Source: Anisus vortex (taxonomy: Eukaryota; Mollusca; Gastropoda; Planorbidae). From it: DNA of 64,000 nucleotides. The stretch is from assembly GCA_949126835.1 (NCBI GenBank), contig OX421500.1:20373167-20437166 (forward strand). Direction: 5' to 3'. The notes below the pieces were generated by a model that worked only from the letters and a program-made list of their open reading frames with translations, ran no database searches and had not been told where the DNA came from. Each line of letters opens with the position of its first letter. The first letter of the stretch is position 1. The translations under genes and the position numbers were made by a program. Of this stretch, positions 56,801-64,000 are shown one piece after another.

Positions 56801-59800
56801 GGTTTTATTTTTCTTTCAACAGAGCAGTGTGCAGGAGATATGAATGTATTTTATAAGTGTATACTATTTGTTTTATTTTTTCTTTCAACAGAGCAGTGTG
56901 CAGGAGATATGAATGTATTTTATAAGTGTATACTATTTGTTTTATTTTTCTTTCAACAGAGCAGTGTGCAGGAGATATGAATGTATTTTATAAGTGTATA
57001 CTATTTGTTTTATTTTTCTTTCAACAGAGCAGTGTGCAGGAGATATGAATGTATTTTATAAGTGTATACTATTTGTTTTATTTTTATTTCAACAGAGCAG
57101 TGTGCAGGAGATATGAATGTATTTTATAAGTGTATACTATTTGTTTTATTTTTCTTTCAACAGAGCAGTGTGCAGGAGATATGAATGTATTTTATAAGTG
57201 TATACTATTTGTTTTATTTTTCTTTCAACAGAGCAGTGTGCAGGAGATATGAATGTATTTTATAAGTGTATACTATTTGTTTTATTTTTCTTTCAACAGA
57301 GCAGTGTGCAGGAGATATGAATGTATTTTATAAGTGTATACTATTTGTTTTATTTTTCTTTCAACAGAGCAGTGTGCAGGAGATATGAATGTATTTTATA
57401 AGTGTATACTATTTGTTTTATTTTTCTTTCAACAGAGCAGTGTGCAGGAGATATGAATGTGCTCAGTATGATTTGGAAAAAGCTGAAGACAACCTGGCCT
57501 ATAAAATGAGCCAGAGGGATCTATTGGTTAGTCTTTTATTATTATTATTACACTTTTCTTTGTAGCTCCCAGCGGATTGATCTGGCTGGATTTGTGTGCA
57601 TTGGTATGACCTGAGAGAAAAGAATCCAGACAGGGACATGAACCTTCTTCTTTTGGATGATACATTCAGTGTCGTTAAGCTTGACCGGGTCCTGCAAGAA
57701 CTATCTTAATAAAACTTGTATTTGGCTGCCAAGAACAGGAAATAGATTTTTTTAAACAAATTTATTTGGCATCATTCTTTTTTTCTCCTTTTATTTATGT
57801 ATCTATATTTTGCATTTCTTCTTCTCTGTCCTTAAAACGCTGCTTTTAAATAGAAACAGGCTATGGCAGAGAGTCCAGTCTCTGAAGAGGTAAAGGTAGC
57901 TAACTCTTTCTGCACCTTTAACTGGTCGTTGTTGTATAACTACAGAACTAGAAGCATGCATGTTTAGCAGTTTCAGCAGTCTAAATATTCTTGCTTTTTA
58001 TTTTTTCACAATGGTTCTTCTCTAGTAAACTTCTGTTATATATTTTTGTATCTCTTTTTTTGAAACTGTCTGAGAAAGTTTGTGAACATCTGAATGGACA
58101 TTTAGTTATTTTATTTTTGGTTTAATTAATTATATATTTAAATATTGTTTTTGTTCAGCGCAAATACACTGTATACATAATTAGTTGTTGCATCTGTAAG
58201 TAGTTTTTTTTTTATATATGCAAAAAGGATATTTTTTTTTTGTCTGTGATGTGGTGTCATTTATGTTTTTAAATTCATTAATTTTCATACCTAAGTATCC
58301 AATAATGAGCAAATTAGGTTTTCAATGTTGTCATAGTCTCAATGTAAAAGTTTTTAAAAAAATGTATGATGTGCCTGAAATTTTAATGAATACTGACCAG
58401 GGAAATGGGGCCTTTATTTTGATATTTTACCACAAATTAAACTTTTACTTCTAATAGTTTTCTGTGTTTTTTTCATTTTCATTATACACACATTTTCAAT
58501 GACCAGACAAGCAATACATTTTGGTACTAAAAAATAAATATAGGGCCACTGTTGTAAATAATGTGATACCATAAGCTGACAAGAGTTAAATTGTATTATC
58601 ATCTTTTCATGGCCATGGTCCTTGTATATTACCTTCTAGACCAGGTGTTTTTCACTGAAGTTTGAACCTGCAACTTTTGCAATGGCAAGCCAACATGCCG
58701 CTGCTAGACCACTGTTGCCCAAATGCAGTGGTTGATAAAACAGCATGCATGTTGTGATAGGTTGCAGTGGTTGATAAAACAGCAGCATGCACTGTGGACT
58801 GTTGATGTTTAATCAGCTCAGGATTTAAAAATTGTATTTTTTTACTTGATACTAACTCTTAAGAGTGATAATTGATCATAAGTTCTAAACGTTATACTAA
58901 TTTTGAATCGCATTTAGTCATTCAATTAAGCCATGGTGAATAACTTACATAAGTTCAACTTATTCACTCTAACTTCTTCAATGTTTTCTGGCAGTACAAG
59001 TCATATATATATATTCTTCATCAGCTTACCTAACTGCAGAACTGTTGTCTCTCTTGCAGTCAATGCCAGATAAACAAATGTATATGTCTTATTTTAACTG
59101 TATTTGTGTTGGTAATGGTAGGTTGATAAGACAATGATGCATGCTTTGTCATATATATATTATATACTGGTATATGTGTATCAAACTTTCCCAAACATTT
59201 TATTGTGAGCTAATCATTTCTATACTTTTAATTTCTGACCCAACAAACATTTTTATCACTTAGACTATAAGGAGCTTGTAACATATATTTCAACACAATT
59301 TTCAAGTCTAGTGGTTTCAGTACTTGTTGGCTGTAGCTAACATCTGTGGCCTTTGTGCTAAATACACAGTTATATGTGTACCTACCTACATTTTCATTGG
59401 TTTTCTGCTTTCTTGTGGCCCAGTAATTTTGCTTTCAGGGCATTTGGGAAACTGAGATATATATATATAATATAGAGTTATTTAGAATAAACTAAAATAG
59501 TCTAGTTGTGATTGAGCCTCTACAACAATCAGCATTTGATCACGGTTTACATGTTTTTGTTGACTATTTATACACCTTGCATTCATGGACATTGCCAGGT
59601 TCTAAAGACAAAAAACAAAACAAAAAGACAAGTTTGATACAACAGTTTTGTTTGTTTCTTACCCTCCATCCCTTGCTCCATCCTCAACAGGCTGGTAACC
59701 ATGGAGGCAAAAGTGGCTTCTCCTTGAGCGGAATGAAAAGTAAAATATTTGGCAGTGAGGCCCCTGAGCAAAGGGAGGTCAGACTGAAGCAGCTGGAAGA

Positions 59801-62503
59801 ACAGATCGTCCAAGCTGAGGCTGACCTGAAGAAAGTCCAAGAGGAGACGGAGTGAGTGCAGAGCTAAATCGCATATTTTTGTTAGCTGATTCGAGTACTT
59901 TAGTCTGTATAGCTAAATAAATCATGTGATTTTGTCTATATGACTTAATCACTTAATCTTTTTTTGCGTAATTAAATCACTATCTCCATTTGCATTAGAG
60001 AATACACTTCTCTAAACATGTGGTAGCTGGTTTACTGCGTCTTGAAAATTATGTTGCCTGGACTTGTATTTCTTTAATTTCAAATCATGTTTTCTTGAAA
60101 TGTTTGTTCAGAAAAGAAATAAAATATCCAGACATTCTTGTTTCCTGTGCATACACAAAATACCAGACCTTTCACACTAGTTAATAGCATTGATCAGTCT
60201 TGGTCCAAAACCAGCACTGTTAGTCTAGCTTGTCAAAGAGTTGGAGGCAGATGTTTTTAACTTTACTGTGGTGACTGAGTAGTGTCCCTTGAATTAATTT
60301 ATTTGTATAGATAAAAAAATTTATGTAGACATATGTAGAAAATAAGGGGGGTTGGGGGTGAAAGGCATTGTACCCATACTGCTTGGCTCTATAGTTTTAA
60401 ATGTAAGAGAGGGTATGAATTACACAGCACAGGAAATAAGATAAATGTAATAATAATATTTATTTTATTTGTATAGCGCTGCCAACAAACATAATGTATG
60501 CCCAGAGAGCATTTAAAAAACAGAAACAGACATCTAACTAATTTCATACAACTGGACTAAAATTTTCTATTATTTTACATTGCAAAATATAGCACCATTT
60601 GAATAACAAAAACCTTATGAAAAACATAAGATGCAACAAAATAACATAGTTTTACCAACTTAATATTTTTAAAATGTACAGTAGGGGTGTAAAAATGCTT
60701 AAGCAAGGTTAATGCTAAAATACTGAGTTCTTAAGCTCTTTTTAAAAGGGATGATGCATGTTGTTTGTCTGAGTATGATAGAGAGCGAATTCACTCTCTG
60801 GCCAAATATGTAGAAGGCTCTCATGCCAACAGTCTTCGGCCGCCAGTAATTGGGCACATCTAAACTAGTTAATTCCACAAAATACATGGAATCTTTTCTG
60901 GAACAAAAGGTGTGGTTAGTTTCATAAGATATGAGGGCATTTCCAATGTAGGACTTGTTTATGTTTTACATTGAAGGAGCATCCGTAACAGATAATATTT
61001 TTACAATACTGGTATTAGACTAGTGTGATAAAGAGCTAGAGAATGAGTATAGAACTAATGTTGAGACCATACAATCAACAAGCTGCTACACTTTTAATAT
61101 TGTTTATAAATTAAATTGTTTTGATTTGAGGTCTTTTGATTTATTTATTTTTCTGTTTGTTGTAGTCCAAGGCAAGTACAGTCTCTTGTTTAGACTTTAG
61201 TTGTGGTCTCTATATTCTTCAGGCCGTTACAGCTATCATCCATAATCACTCTTTGTATATCAATTTTTTTTTCTCAGATTGTTTATAGAACAGGCATTGA
61301 GGGACATTGACAGATTCCAGAGGCAGAAAACAAAAGACCTACAAGAAATATTCACTAATTATGCTCTCATGCAAATTAAACAGTGTAAAAAGGTGAGAAT
61401 TTGTAATTTCTCAAATTGTATCTTGTATATAGAACATGTAGCATTGATCTTTTTCTATCTAGAACTTTTATTATATATCTAAATGCAGAATTTTATCATG
61501 ATATCTAATGTTATCCAGAATGTGTATCATATATATAATATTACCTGGAACCTAAATGATTTATATTTTGGTTGTAATTTTACTCATTTTGAGGCCGGGG
61601 GGATTACCGCGTTTGTGCCAGGCCATTTTTAGGCAGCTATAACTTTTTTAGGGTGCCCTTATTTATTCATAAATTGCTAAATGTATTTGTTTAGCAAGAT
61701 ACCTGTATTTCATATCAAATTAAAGGAAATTAAACAGAGAATAATAATAAGTAGAAGTTGAAACAATATTATAATAATAGTTACATCTTTATTAGTAATT
61801 TTTAGAGATAAAATTTTTTGTTTAAAAAAAAACAGATTTTTATATGGTATGCGTAGCAGATATCCTATTGGGCTTGAAACCACTAAAAGCATATCTATTC
61901 CTGATCAGAATGCATTTTGAATTTTGAAAATATCCCATACAGTTACTGAGTTATACACATTTTTGTAATATTAGTATCATCCGGCGAACACCAATCTCTC
62001 ACATTTATATATAGTTTACATAGGGCTAGGCCTAACCACGAATGTCGGATTCTTTAATTAGTAAATAAACCAAAAGTCCTCAAAACCAGATTTAAATAAT
62101 TTAAAAATATTATCTGATGAATAGAAATTAATAATTAGCAATAAAAGTTGTTTTACAAGCAACTTTAACAAGAGTAGGCGTGGCTATGCTTTGTTTACAA
62201 AAGTTTACACAGAAATTGATTAAAAATCTTCATTATTATTTAAAAAGTAAAAGTAAACCAAGCAGAAAGGACGCATAAAGAGTTGTCATTCGTTTGATAA
62301 TATAAAAAGTCAAATTAATAGGCCATAGCAACGAAATAAGCTCTGAAAACCAAATCGACAATATATCGTGTATTAGCACAGAATGAGTTAAATAGCTTTG
62401 AAAGCCTCCTGAATTATTCATGAACTTATATTGTTGTTTTTTTCTCCATCTCAAGGGTATTGCTATATGGATCAGTGCTAAAGATTGCTTTAGTAAAATG
62501 TAG
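38706..62503 (+). CDS. SNX4: Sorting nexin-4, complete 15-exon gene
   Basis: Fifteen exons join in phase to 1359 nt, 452 residues plus stop, against about 450 in vertebrate SNX4. Residues 1-39 form a variable N-terminus, about 40-185 the PX domain, about 200-440 the BAR domain. Diagnostic stretches are W-R-R-Y-S-E-F-E-L-L-R (92-102), with the PI3P-binding arginine, V-P-P-L-P-E-K, D-P-D-F-I-E-R-R-R-A-G-L-E, G-N-Y-A-R-V-F-N-E-W and the C-F-S-K-M end. Known role: SNX4 binds PI3P on early endosomes, bends membrane as a BAR dimer, returns cargo to the recycling compartment and helps autophagy. Identity is secure; the transcription start is not located. A YY1-like AAAATGGCGGAC overlaps the start codon. 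Confidence 0.97.
39325..40050. repeat. Diverged tandem duplication, about 360-bp unit
   Basis: GGTATCATTTTGTTTGAAAA, AAAATGTAGATTTTATTAAA, ACAAATTTGAAGTAAATAT and a GC-rich end (TAGCGATT/AGCAATTA then GGGG) appear in the same order in 39325-39690 and 39700-40050. It directly precedes the piggyBac-like relic. Confidence 0.8.
40290..41590 (-). pseudogene. Decayed piggyBac-like transposase
   Basis: On the minus strand a start near 41566 (MDSHSDFQPD) leads, with frameshifts, into an acidic stretch (D-S-G-H-S-E-D-E-N-D). Next come K-G-W-F-D-P-T-V-E-S-F-I-G-F and S-P-N-V-I-R-F-W, matching the piggyBac core (W-x-P-T...E-x-x-x-F-x-G...YW), and finally a Cys-rich end (K-P-G-N-C-R-L, C-E-K-E-K-C). Several stops and shifts make it inactive. 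GC-rich ends near TTAA (about 40048 and 41877) may be the element borders. It lies antisense in SNX4 intron 1. Confidence 0.5.
42936..43042 (+). CDS. SNX4: SNX4 exon 2: PX domain start
   Basis: Acceptor CTTGCAG|ACACAT, donor ACAAG|GTAAGC, phases 0 to 2. Encodes the first PX strands, including E-I-T-V-T-E-P-E-K and V-Y-L-I-E-T-R, which closely match vertebrate SNX4. Confidence 0.96.
43449..43585. repeat. 26-bp minisatellite, 5 copies
   Basis: Unit ATTTCATCTCAGCTCATTCT plus GTAATG, in SNX4 intron 2; the first copy is diverged. Confidence 0.9.
44248..44386 (+). CDS. SNX4: SNX4 exon 3: PX phosphoinositide site
   Basis: Acceptor CATTAG|AGTTAC, donor AAAAAG|GTGTGT, phases 2 to 0 (residues 75-121). 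Holds R-R-Y-S-E-F-E, whose arginine contacts the PI3P phosphate in PX domains, and the proline loop V-P-P-L-P-E-K. Confidence 0.97.
44667..44744 (+). CDS. SNX4: SNX4 exon 4
   Basis: Phase 0-0, 78 nt (acceptor TTTCAG|GCTACA, donor CTTGAA|GTATGT). Encodes F-D-P-D-F-I-E-R-R-R-A-G-L-E, the PX segment with the second set of basic residues. Confidence 0.97.
44874..44945 (+). CDS. SNX4: SNX4 exon 5
   Basis: Phase 0-0, 72 nt (acceptor TTCTAG|ATTTTT, donor CAACAG|GTTTGT). L-L-R-C-A-A-H-P-K-I-C followed by K-I-F-M-G-F-L is the last PX helix. Confidence 0.96.
45070..45368 (+). repeat. Dispersed repeat family D, long copy with open frame
   Basis: Shares its 3' part with 38040-38165 and extends upstream. 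The 78-codon frame 45076-45312 reads S-A-A-Q-V-S-A-R-L-D-S-G-K-W at its end, and the short copy has the same S-A-A-Q-V-S-V-R-L-D-D-G-K-W, so the coding-like reading is shared. No known domain recognised. Confidence 0.7.
45459..45506 (+). CDS. SNX4: SNX4 exon 6
   Basis: Phase 0-0, 48 nt (acceptor GTTTAG|GAACAA, donor AGTAAA|GTTAGT). E-Q-G-W-R-D-T-V-N matches the PX-to-BAR linker. A repeated element with an open frame (45070-45370) lies just upstream in the intron. Confidence 0.93.
45664..45719 (+). CDS. SNX4: SNX4 exon 7
   Basis: Acceptor TCCACAG|GCTGAG, donor GACAG|GTTAGT, phases 0 to 2, 56 nt. A-E-S-R-L-K-S-L-N-A matches the start of the vertebrate BAR region. Confidence 0.95.
46250..46322 (+). 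CDS. SNX4: SNX4 exon 8
   Basis: Acceptor CATACAG|GAGATT, donor CGAGCT|GTGAGT, phases 2 to 0. R-F-D-E-L-K-N-Y and E-L-Q-S-N-I are in the first BAR helix. The following intron is the longest of the gene (7.4 kb). Confidence 0.96.
47109..47798. mobile_element. 690-bp inverted-repeat element with 6-bp target duplication
   Basis: Ends are CAGACATGCCTACC and its exact reverse complement (14 bp), and both are flanked by GCATCA (47103-47108 and 47799-47804). The inside holds paired TTCCGCTTTTTT stretches near each end. A short frame (47427-47582) with C-S-N-C-K-K may be a relic of a coding parent. It sits in SNX4 intron 8. The superfamily is not clear from six duplicated bases. Confidence 0.88.
48440..48670 (+). 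repeat. Dispersed repeat family C, copy 3
   Basis: TTAATTAAAGGGAGATAATT, CTTTTATAAAAGACTAAATG, GAAAATTATATAAATTTTAT and ACATTAATTACCCAGTTTGT in order, within SNX4 intron 8. Confidence 0.7.
48805..48955. repeat. Dispersed repeat with MITE-like end, copy 1
   Basis: GGACCGCTTGTGCTATTTTT begins it, like the end of the 272-bp MITE. Its body (TTTTTAGAGCTCAAGGAATC, GCGTGATCCAAAATACTTCC, GAGTTCTTATCTTATAAT) recurs at 49533-49680. Confidence 0.75.
49533..49682. repeat. Dispersed repeat, copy 2
   Basis: Contains TTTTTAGAGCTCAAGGAAT twice, then GCGTGATCCAAAATACTTCC and GAGTTCTTATCTTATAATAT as in copy 1, 730 bases away and in the same orientation. Confidence 0.75.
50845..51070 (-). mobile_element. SINE family A copy
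   Basis: TAAAGTACCCGTCGGAGCGA, AGAGTTGGGTAGACTCAGGG and AGGATTAGAACCCAGAACCT (head region with B-box-like GAACCC) identify an almost complete minus-strand copy in SNX4 intron 8. Confidence 0.8.
51254..52105. repeat. 69-bp minisatellite, about 12 copies
   Basis: A unit containing GCGCCTATGGTTATAATGTC and CACACGATAGGTAGTAAAG repeats about every 69 bases in SNX4 intron 8. Since 69 is a multiple of three and the unit lacks stops in some minus-strand frames, two long overlapping frames of 23-residue repeats appear; I regard them as by-products. A SINE copy joins the right edge. Confidence 0.93.
52100..52365 (-). mobile_element. SINE family A copy abutting the 69-bp minisatellite
   Basis: GGGGCTGTAAAGGAGTGTTC, GTACGGCCAGCACAAAGCC and CATCAGAGCTGGGTAGGCTC match the family in minus orientation; GTACCCATCAG is duplicated. 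Confidence 0.8.
52887..53165. repeat. 32-bp minisatellite with an E-box in each unit, 9 copies
   Basis: Unit core CCCACGTGGTTTCCCACC followed by ATCAAAATTCTTTA, repeated every 32 bases in SNX4 intron 8. Eight units carry the palindrome CCACGTGG (E-box CACGTG); one has CACATG. The identical spacing places E-boxes about three helical turns apart. Confidence 0.93.
53462..53541 (-). mobile_element. hAT-like terminal fragment
   Basis: Reverse complement of the 15.1 kb fragment: TTTAGAAATCCTAGTTTGGC and AAGGTTGCCGACCCCTGGT, 190 bases upstream of SNX4 exon 9. Confidence 0.6.
53733..53860 (+). CDS. SNX4: SNX4 exon 9: BAR core
   Basis: Acceptor GTTGCAG|AGGATG, donor GATGT|GTAAGT, phases 0 to 2. K-V-H-G-N-Y-A-R-V-F-N-E-W-S is nearly identical to vertebrate SNX4, followed by S-A-S-H-Y-M-D-V. 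Confidence 0.97.
54033..54450 (-). mobile_element. SINE family A copy with triplicated core
   Basis: The segment from GATTGTGTGGCCAGCACAAT through TCAGAGCTGGGTAGACTCA occurs three times in tandem (about 93 bases each) inside one minus-oriented copy in SNX4 intron 9. A plus-strand frame across it is a by-product. Confidence 0.85.
55235..55500 (-). mobile_element. SINE family A copy with duplicated core
   Basis: GTATCCCGTCGGATCAAATC, CAGTGCTCACCAGTTTCCG and AATCAAACCCAGGACC (head) mark an almost full-length minus copy in SNX4 intron 9. CATCAGAGCTGGGTAGACTC occurs twice in tandem. Confidence 0.85.
55602..55691 (+). CDS. SNX4: SNX4 exon 10
   Basis: Acceptor GTAATCAG|TTATGC, donor GTCAG|GTAAAT, phases 2 to 2. 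E-E-E-Q-Y-A-D-Q-L-K-E-Y is conserved BAR sequence. The acceptor is the AG at 55600-55601; a later CTCAG inside the exon would break the frame. Confidence 0.95.
56005..57435 (+). repeat. Tandem array of SNX4 exon 11 splice acceptors (about 67-bp unit)
   Basis: Each unit holds a T-rich tract, TTTCAACAG, the first 25 bases of exon 11 (AGCAGTGTGCAGGAGATATG plus AATGT) and an AT-rich spacer with TATAAGTGTATAC. I count 18 near-identical decoys between about 56214 and 57400, then the real acceptor at 57436. Three diverged units lie at the 5' end (acceptors CATAG, CATAG and CGTAG near 56018, 56087 and 56148). After joining from exon 10 every decoy reads R-A-V-C-R-R-Y-E-C-I-L-stop. The array must have grown from the real intron-exon border. 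Confidence 0.95.
57436..57526 (+). CDS. SNX4: SNX4 exon 11, preceded by an array of copied acceptors
   Basis: Acceptor TTCAACAG|AGCAGT, donor CTATTG|GTTAGT, phases 2 to 0. R-A-V-C-R-R-Y-E-C then Q-Y-D-L-E-K-A matches vertebrate R-A-V-C-R-K-H-E-L. Its acceptor and first 25 bases are the last unit of a tandem array of identical acceptors (see 56005-57435); only this unit continues into conserved coding sequence. Confidence 0.96.
57854..57889 (+). CDS. SNX4: SNX4 exon 12: 36-nt microexon with tandem donors
   Basis: Acceptor AAATAG|AAACAG, donor GAAGAG|GTAAAG, phase 0-0, encoding KQAMAESPVSEE. Because it is 36 nt and phase 0 at both ends, skipping keeps the frame. A second donor six bases on (GTAAAG|GTAGCT) would add Val-Lys. 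It lies in a poorly conserved BAR loop where vertebrate SNX4 has different sequence. Confidence 0.78.
57890..59690. other. SNX4 intron 12
   Basis: AT-rich; contains the tRNA-like fragment at 58.65 kb and a twofold GTTGATAAAACAGCA repeat near 58733-58785. No coding sequence seen. Confidence 0.6.
58645..58720 (-). mobile_element. tRNA-like SINE head fragment
   Basis: On the minus strand TGGTCTAGCAG (A box) and GGTTCAAAC (B box) occur at tRNA-like spacing, without a clear body, in SNX4 intron 12. Confidence 0.5.
59691..59851 (+). CDS. SNX4: SNX4 exon 13
   Basis: Acceptor CTCAACAG|GCTGGT, donor ACGGA|GTGAGT, phases 0 to 2. F-S-L-S-G-M-K-S-K-I-F-G and P-E-Q-R-E-V-R-L-K-Q-L-E-E-Q match the vertebrate FSLKGM...LFG and PEQREARIKVLEEQ blocks, the start of the last BAR helix. 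Confidence 0.97.
60445..60960 (-). mobile_element. Dispersed repeat with (ATT)n tail
   Basis: On the minus strand the end GGCAGCGCTATACAAATAAA runs into ATT repeats. The upstream part includes GCCAAATATGTAGAAGGC (plus sense), as in many invertebrate SINE/LINE-like elements. A minus frame (60699-60887) is probably incidental. In SNX4 intron 13. Confidence 0.5.
61278..61392 (+). CDS. SNX4: SNX4 exon 14
   Basis: Acceptor TTCTCAG|ATTGTT, donor AAAAAG|GTGAGA, phases 2 to 0. D-I-D-R-F-Q-R-Q-K and Y-A-L-M-Q-I-K-Q-C-K-K are the end of the BAR helix. Confidence 0.97.
61393..62455. other. SNX4 intron 14
   Basis: AT-rich, no recognisable element. The minus frame 62236-62622 crosses exon 15 on the other strand and is a shadow. 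Confidence 0.6.
62456..62503 (+). CDS. SNX4: SNX4 exon 15: C-terminus and stop
   Basis: Fifteen codons plus TAG after CATCTCAAG with a strong T-rich tract. GIAIWISAKDCFSKM aligns with the conserved vertebrate SNX4 ending (G-I-x-x-W...A-K-x-C-F-S-K-M), which fixes the end of the gene. It is too short to stand out in an open-reading-frame scan. Confidence 0.95.
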   Translation, partial: GIAIWISAKDCFSKM

Positions 62504-62995
62504 ACTTGTTCATCCTGGAACATTTCTCTACTAGAGGCTTCGTCAAGAGTCTGTCTCAGCACCCATGCCAAATTTTTTGTGTTTCTGTGTGGAGTTAAAA
62601 AGAGAAATATTTCACTGCTCAATGCTGAAAGAGCTAAAAGAAAAGGGAGGATGTCAAGAAGTTGAAGGTGCCAGAAACATAATTGCTTATAGAGTTCCTT
62701 GCATCAAGAACAAACCTTTCACTGTGAACATCCAAACAAAAATCTCTCAGACTAGAAGTTTTTAAAATATATTTTTTTGGTGTTCCTTATATATTCTTTG
62801 AAATTCCCGTTTTCATTTTTCCTTGACGGACTATACAGGCACAGCTACAACAGCTCAATGCATGTAACTATATCATCTTATAATTTACACAAGCCCCTGC
62901 CTGTGTCGAAGTAAACCATTGATAAAACTAACATACACAATGAAACTATTTTTTGAAGAGTGCAAAGGTAACAAAGGAAAAATATTTTAATGCAT

Positions 62996-63001
62996 AATAA
63001 A
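62996..63001 (+). terminator. Candidate SNX4 polyadenylation signal 1
   Basis: Canonical AATAAA about 490 bases past the stop codon in an A-rich stretch. Confidence 0.4.
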
Positions 63002-63143
63002 AGAAAAAAATATCCAGTTTATATTTCATTGCTTGGTAAAACCAGATTTCATTACCTTAATGATTGTGTGAAAACAAAAAAAAAAAAAAATTTTTGAGGC
63101 CAAACATGTTTTAATGCCTGTACATTTATTTTTCTATATGGTG

Positions 63144-63149
63144 AATAAA
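63144..63149 (+). terminator. Candidate SNX4 polyadenylation signal 2
   Basis: Canonical AATAAA followed by a TGTTTGTGAG stretch that resembles a GU-rich downstream element, so it is slightly favoured over the first. Confidence 0.45.
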
Positions 63150-64000
63150 TGTTTGTGAGACAGTGCACCAACACATTCCACTATAAAGTATATGTTCCTG
63201 GTTCATCACATATATGTATATTAGTATGTCTTCTAGATGACTTGAACTTTTAATAGGAAAAGGTAGATTTTTTTTAAAGTAAGGCATATATAACTAATAA
63301 TGTTGTGGTGGATTTCTTAAATATATGCATATGATTTCTTAAAGGTAAATAAAAATATGAAGAGAATTAAAGATTGAGTAGTTACAACCAGGGTTGTAAC
63401 ACTTCTCAAAAACATTATCTTATAAGTTGGAGGAGTTCTACTAGAAAGAAGATTATTATGCTACATCCTTTGCCCGTACTTGCAGGCTGGCTGGGTATAG
63501 GCAGAGGCTGGGTTTGAACCCCAGATCCTGCCTTTGACAGTTGGGGGGGGGGGGTGGTGGTGCTAGCCTCACTCACATCCAGCAGATTAACTACAGCTCA
63601 TTGAACCTGAATTTATTAACAACTGTCCCATTATGACATTAAGTGTTCATATTTCGACTGTTTAAGTGACTATATTGTAAATCATTTATTGATAAAGTTA
63701 GGTTGTTTTTTTTTTGTGTGCTTTCTGTTGTTGTAAAATATATTTCAACACTAGGCCACTTCTAATGTCTCAACAATTGACATTAAGTTGTTTTGTTTTT
63801 TAAATCTCACAATGCTGAGAAAAATTATGTGGTAAAAGTTTGTTCTTAAAACCTTATGATTTATTTTAGTTTAATTGATGATGTGTTGAATCTGTTCAGT
63901 GGTGAATGCATTGGAAGACAGAAGCATTATAAAATCTGGGGTCTAGTTTTACTTACAAGTACTCATTAGCTGATTTGTGTCACTCCAAACCCAATGATGA
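63150..64000. other. Region downstream of SNX4
   Basis: Holds the minus-strand SINE family B copy and a G-run near 63543. No gene start is seen before the window ends. Confidence 0.6.
63408..63545 (-). mobile_element. SINE family B copy, minus strand
   Basis: On the minus strand a perfect B box GGTTCAAACCC (63510-63520) is followed by a tail with ATAATAATCTTCTTTCTAGT and CTTATAAGATAATG, the same tail as at 1.75 and 36.95 kb. Confidence 0.7.

Larger units (their letters stand above)
62504..63149 (+). other. Probable SNX4 3' untranslated region
   Basis: No coding signal follows the stop. A reading frame at 62565-62765 has no recognisable domain and is probably chance. Two AATAAA hexamers (62996 and 63144) are plausible ends; which is used cannot be told from the sequence. 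Confidence 0.6.

Noticed and set aside
56789..56980. Plus-strand frame with a repeated peptide
   Set aside because: A by-product of the acceptor array, reading through intron spacer.
62236..62622. Minus-strand frame of 128 codons
   Set aside because: Crosses SNX4 exon 15 on the opposite strand and has no domain.
62826..62882. Alternative last SNX4 exon (A-Q-L-Q-Q-L-N-A...stop) after TATACAG
   Set aside because: In frame, but without conservation; the exon at 62456-62503 matches the known SNX4 ending.

Overview
The window is animal nuclear DNA: intron-rich, strongly AT-rich and crowded with SINEs, LINE tails, MITEs and minisatellites. The two genes, the repeat style and the abundance of the palindrome TAGGCCTA suggest a mollusc, most likely a heterobranch (freshwater-snail-like) gastropod. 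The organism is an inference; the genes are not. There is no sign of bacterial DNA, an operon or CRISPR.

Minus strand, 662-29703: one gene of at least 21 coding exons, whose 3' end runs off the left edge. I assembled it by hand from splice sites. Every junction keeps phase, giving about 1295 residues so far: a signal peptide, three CUB domains, thirteen EGF-like modules, a NIDO domain and an AMOP domain. The N-terminal part is a repeated cassette (CUB, EGF pair, short EGF, EGF pair) made of phase-1 exons. NIDO followed by AMOP is the order found in MUC4-like secreted or membrane proteins, so a VWD domain and perhaps a membrane segment are expected beyond the left edge.

29704-38705: about 9 kb between divergently transcribed genes. 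It holds SINEs, a LINE tail, dispersed repeats and a cluster of AGGCCT sites, but no convincing gene.

Plus strand, 38706-62503: the complete sorting nexin-4 gene (SNX4) in 15 exons, 452 residues, with a PX domain and a BAR domain. SNX4 is a PI3P-binding endosomal recycling and autophagy factor. Its introns carry a decayed piggyBac-like transposon, a 690-bp inverted-repeat element with target duplication, a 69-bp minisatellite, a 32-bp minisatellite carrying an E-box in nearly every unit, and several SINE copies.

The most striking structure lies in SNX4 intron 10. A roughly 67-bp tandem array (56.0-57.4 kb) has amplified the 3' splice site together with the first 25 bases of exon 11. It leaves 18 near-perfect decoy acceptors and three older ones just upstream of the real exon. 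Any decoy use would lead to the same premature stop.

Other mobile elements: a tRNA-headed SINE family (about eight copies), a second SINE family sharing its 3' tail with a LINE fragment in the same window, LINE reverse-transcriptase C-terminal fragments, hAT-like and Tigger-like ends, a 272-bp MITE and a possible solo LTR.
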